Assembly (NCBI GenBank): GCA_916050055.1
Contig: CAJZJY010000066.1
Span: forward strand, 1 to 6,348
Direction of reading: 5' to 3'
Length of the DNA stretch: 6,348 nt
Origin: an uncultured Streptococcus sp.
GTDB lineage: Bacteria > Bacillota > Bacilli > Lactobacillales > Aerococcaceae
Below the pieces are notes generated by a model that was given only the letters and a program-made list of their open reading frames with translations, was not told where the DNA came from and did no database searches. This document shows, one piece after another, positions 4,649 to 6,348 of this stretch (positions within the stretch are counted from its first letter, which is position 1; each line of letters opens with the position of its first letter). Both the position numbers and the translations under genes were made by a program.

Positions 4649-6193
4649 ATGAGTATTTTAAATGTAGAAAAATTAACACACGGCTTCGGCGAAAGAGCCA
4701 TCTTCAATGATGTGAGCTTCCGTCTATTAAAAGGGGAACATATCGGACTCGTTGGAGCAAATGGTGAAGGGAAATCAACCTTCATGAATATCGTGACAGG
4801 TCAATTACAACCCGACGAAGGGAAAATCGAGTGGTCTAAAAATGTAAAGGTGGGATACTTGGACCAACATACCGTCCTTGAACCAGGAATGACGGTTCGC
4901 AGTGTTCTTCAAAAAGCCTTCGATGATTTATTTGTGGCTGAAGCGCGTATCAATGAATTGTATATGGCAATGGGAGACGCAAACGAAGACGAGATGAACG
5001 CGATGCTGGAAGAAGTGGGCGAATTGCAAGAGCGACTAGATAGCCATGATTTCTATATTCTGGATGCTAAAATCGATGAAGTAGCGCGTGCATTAGGCGT
5101 TGCAGCATTTGGGATGGATAGCGACGTAAGTGAACTCAGTGGTGGGCAACGTACAAAAGTGTTACTGGCAAAATTATTATTAGAAAAACCAGACATTTTA
5201 TTGCTCGACGAGCCAACAAACTATTTAGACGCAGAGCATATCGAATGGTTGAAACGCTACTTACAAGAATACGAAAATGCATTTATCCTGATTTCGCATG
5301 ATATTCCATTCTTAAATAGCGTAGTGAACTTGATTTACCATATGGACAATCAAGAGCTGAACCGTTATGTTGGAGACTATGATCAGTTCCAAGAGGTGTA
5401 TGCGATGAAGAAATCTCAACTAGAAGCGGCATACAACCGTCAACAAAAAGAAATCGCGGACTTGAAGGACTTCGTAAACCGTAATAAGGCGCGTGTGGCA
5501 ACACGGAATATGGCGATGTCTCGTCAGAAGAAACTGGATAAGATGGAAGTCATCGAATTAGCTAGTGAGAAACCAAAACCAAAATTCGAGTTCAAGACTT
5601 CTAGAGCGCCTGGTCGTTACATCTTCCAAGCCGAAGATTTAGTGATTGGATACGATCGTCCATTAACAGGACATGTGAATCTTGAAATGGAACGTGGCCA
5701 AAAGATTGCCATCGTTGGTGCGAATGGTATCGGAAAAACGACACTCTTGAAGAGCTTATTAGGGATTATTAAGCCATTGAACGGAAAAGTAACGCGCGGG
5801 GACTATATCGACCTTGGGTATTTCGAACAAGAAACGCCAAAAGGAAACCGTAAGACAGCCTTAGAAGAAATCTGGGATACCTTCCCATCCATGACACAAC
5901 CAGAAGTACGTGCAGCGCTCGCTCGTTGTGGATTAACAAGTAAGCATATCGAGAGTCAAGTGCAAGTACTCAGTGGGGGAGAGCAAGCAAAAGTTCGTTT
6001 CTGTAAATTGATGAATGAAGAATCAAACGTGCTCGTACTCGATGAACCAACCAACCACTTGGATGTAGATGCCAAAGAGGAGCTAAAACGTGCATTACAA
6101 GAATATAAAGGAAGTCTATTAATGGTGTGTCACGAACCTGAATTTTACGAAGGATTAGCGACTGATATTTGGGACTTCTCAAAATTCGCATAA
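4649..6193 (+). CDS. yfmM: ABC-F family ribosome-associated ATPase, YfmM type
   Basis: A 514-residue protein with two ATPase domains and no membrane segments, the hallmark of ABC-F proteins, which bind ribosomes and act in translation instead of transport. Domain 1 has Walker A GANGEGKST (36-44), signature LSGGQ (163-167) and Walker B LLLDE (Glu188). Domain 2 has Walker A GANGIGKTT (357-365), signature LSGGE (441-445) and Walker B LVLDE (Glu466). An arm-like insertion lies around residues 92-150, and a charged helical linker, the P-site tRNA-contacting region, around 245-315. The start MSILNV..L.HGFG and the switch sequence SHDIPFLNS match my recollection of Bacillus subtilis YfmM, so this is probably a housekeeping ABC-F and not a resistance determinant. 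The second switch reads CHEPEF (His495). It is monocistronic with its own promoter and terminator. Confidence 0.87.
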   Translation: MSILNVEKLTHGFGERAIFNDVSFRLLKGEHIGLVGANGEGKSTFMNIVTGQLQPDEGKIEWSKNVKVGYLDQHTVLEPGMTVRSVLQKAFDDLFVAEARINELYMAMGDANEDEMNAMLEEVGELQERLDSHDFYILDAKIDEVARALGVAAFGMDSDVSELSGGQRTKVLLAKLLLEKPDILLLDEPTNYLDAEHIEWLKRYLQEYENAFILISHDIPFLNSVVNLIYHMDNQELNRYVGDYDQFQEVYAMKKSQLEAAYNRQQKEIADLKDFVNRNKARVATRNMAMSRQKKLDKMEVIELASEKPKPKFEFKTSRAPGRYIFQAEDLVIGYDRPLTGHVNLEMERGQKIAIVGANGIGKTTLLKSLLGIIKPLNGKVTRGDYIDLGYFEQETPKGNRKTALEEIWDTFPSMTQPEVRAALARCGLTSKHIESQVQVLSGGEQAKVRFCKLMNEESNVLVLDEPTNHLDVDAKEELKRALQEYKGSLLMVCHEPEFYEGLATDIWDFSKFA

Positions 6194-6239
6194 AAATTAT
6201 ATTCTTCACTTATAGGGAAGAAAGTTGATACAACCGCTT

Positions 6240-6279
6240 AAAAAGCAGGACTTGAATTTAGTTCAAGTTCTGCTTTTTT
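6240..6279 (+). terminator. Rho-independent terminator of the ABC-F gene
   Basis: AAAAGCAGGACTTGAA (6241-6256) pairs with TTCAAGTTCTGCTTTT (6262-6277) over 16 bp with one G-T, plus an outer A-T, around a five-base loop. It ends in TTTTTT (6274-6279). The A-run on the left arm means it could also act on the minus strand. Confidence 0.95.
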
Positions 6280-6286
6280 GTGCATC

Positions 6287-6317
6287 AAAAAACGCTACAA
6301 AACAATGTTTGTAGCGT
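6287..6317 (-). terminator. Minus-strand terminator for a convergent transcript from beyond the right edge
   Basis: A perfect 10-bp stem ACGCTACAAA (6292-6301) with TTTGTAGCGT (6308-6317), loop ACAATG, is preceded on the plus strand by AAAAAA (6287-6292). Read on the minus strand this is a GC-containing stem followed by TTTTTT. On the plus strand no T-run follows. It implies a minus-strand gene or RNA ending within or just right of 6318-6348. Those 31 bases are too short to identify it; one minus frame reads RLP then TAG at 6339-6337. Confidence 0.8.
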
Positions 6318-6348
6318 GGAGTATATTCTAAGCCGCCTAGGGGAGTCG

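Noticed and set aside
4399..4785. 128-codon minus-strand open frame
   Set aside because: It is antisense to the ABC exporter end, the terminator and promoter, and the ABC-F start, and has no protein-like features.
6318..6348. tRNA or tmRNA 3' end on the minus strand (CGACTCCCC)
   Set aside because: The opening bases resemble a T-arm, but no CCA end follows at the right position and too little sequence is present.

Overview
The window reads as chromosome of a low-GC Gram-positive bacterium. Most genes carry AGGAG-type ribosome binding sites, ATG, GTG and TTG are all plausible starts, and termination is by GC-stem plus T-run hairpins. The cysteine-poor L33 form and the YfmM-type ABC-F protein point to Bacilli, most likely Lactobacillales. 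I cannot name a genus from sequence alone.

Layout, left to right. (1) Positions 2-346 are the 3' end of a branched-chain aminotransferase gene (ilvE). (2) Positions 382-670 hold a compact unit for ribosomal protein L33 (rpmG), with an extended -10 promoter, a strong RBS, a 50-codon gene and a textbook terminator. (3) Positions 671-1373 are about 700 bases without a credible gene, but they are highly structured. Two long imperfect palindromes (702-869 and 1164-1346) are diverged, oppositely oriented copies of one repeat family. Between them, on the minus strand, lie two degenerate copies of the last ~40 bases of rpmG. (4) Positions 1374-4537 encode two exporters, a MATE-family antiporter and an ABC half-transporter, overlapping by 4 bases (GTGA) and so almost certainly co-translated. 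(5) Positions 4543-6279 are a separate unit with its own promoter, a YfmM-type ABC-F ATPase and a terminator. (6) A second hairpin at 6287-6317 has its T-run on the minus strand, suggesting a convergent gene beyond the right edge.

The genes themselves are ordinary: amino acid metabolism, a ribosomal protein, a drug or metabolite export pair, and a ribosome-associated ATPase. The unusual part is the rpmG-to-MATE interval. It combines a palindromic repeat family whose arms diverged while pairing was kept, partial inverted duplication of the rpmG tail, and placement of one palindrome 14 bases before the Shine-Dalgarno of the exporter operon. It could be a mobile palindromic element pair (MITE, REP or BOX-like), a structured leader RNA, or the first adapted into the second. 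The sequence alone cannot decide between these.
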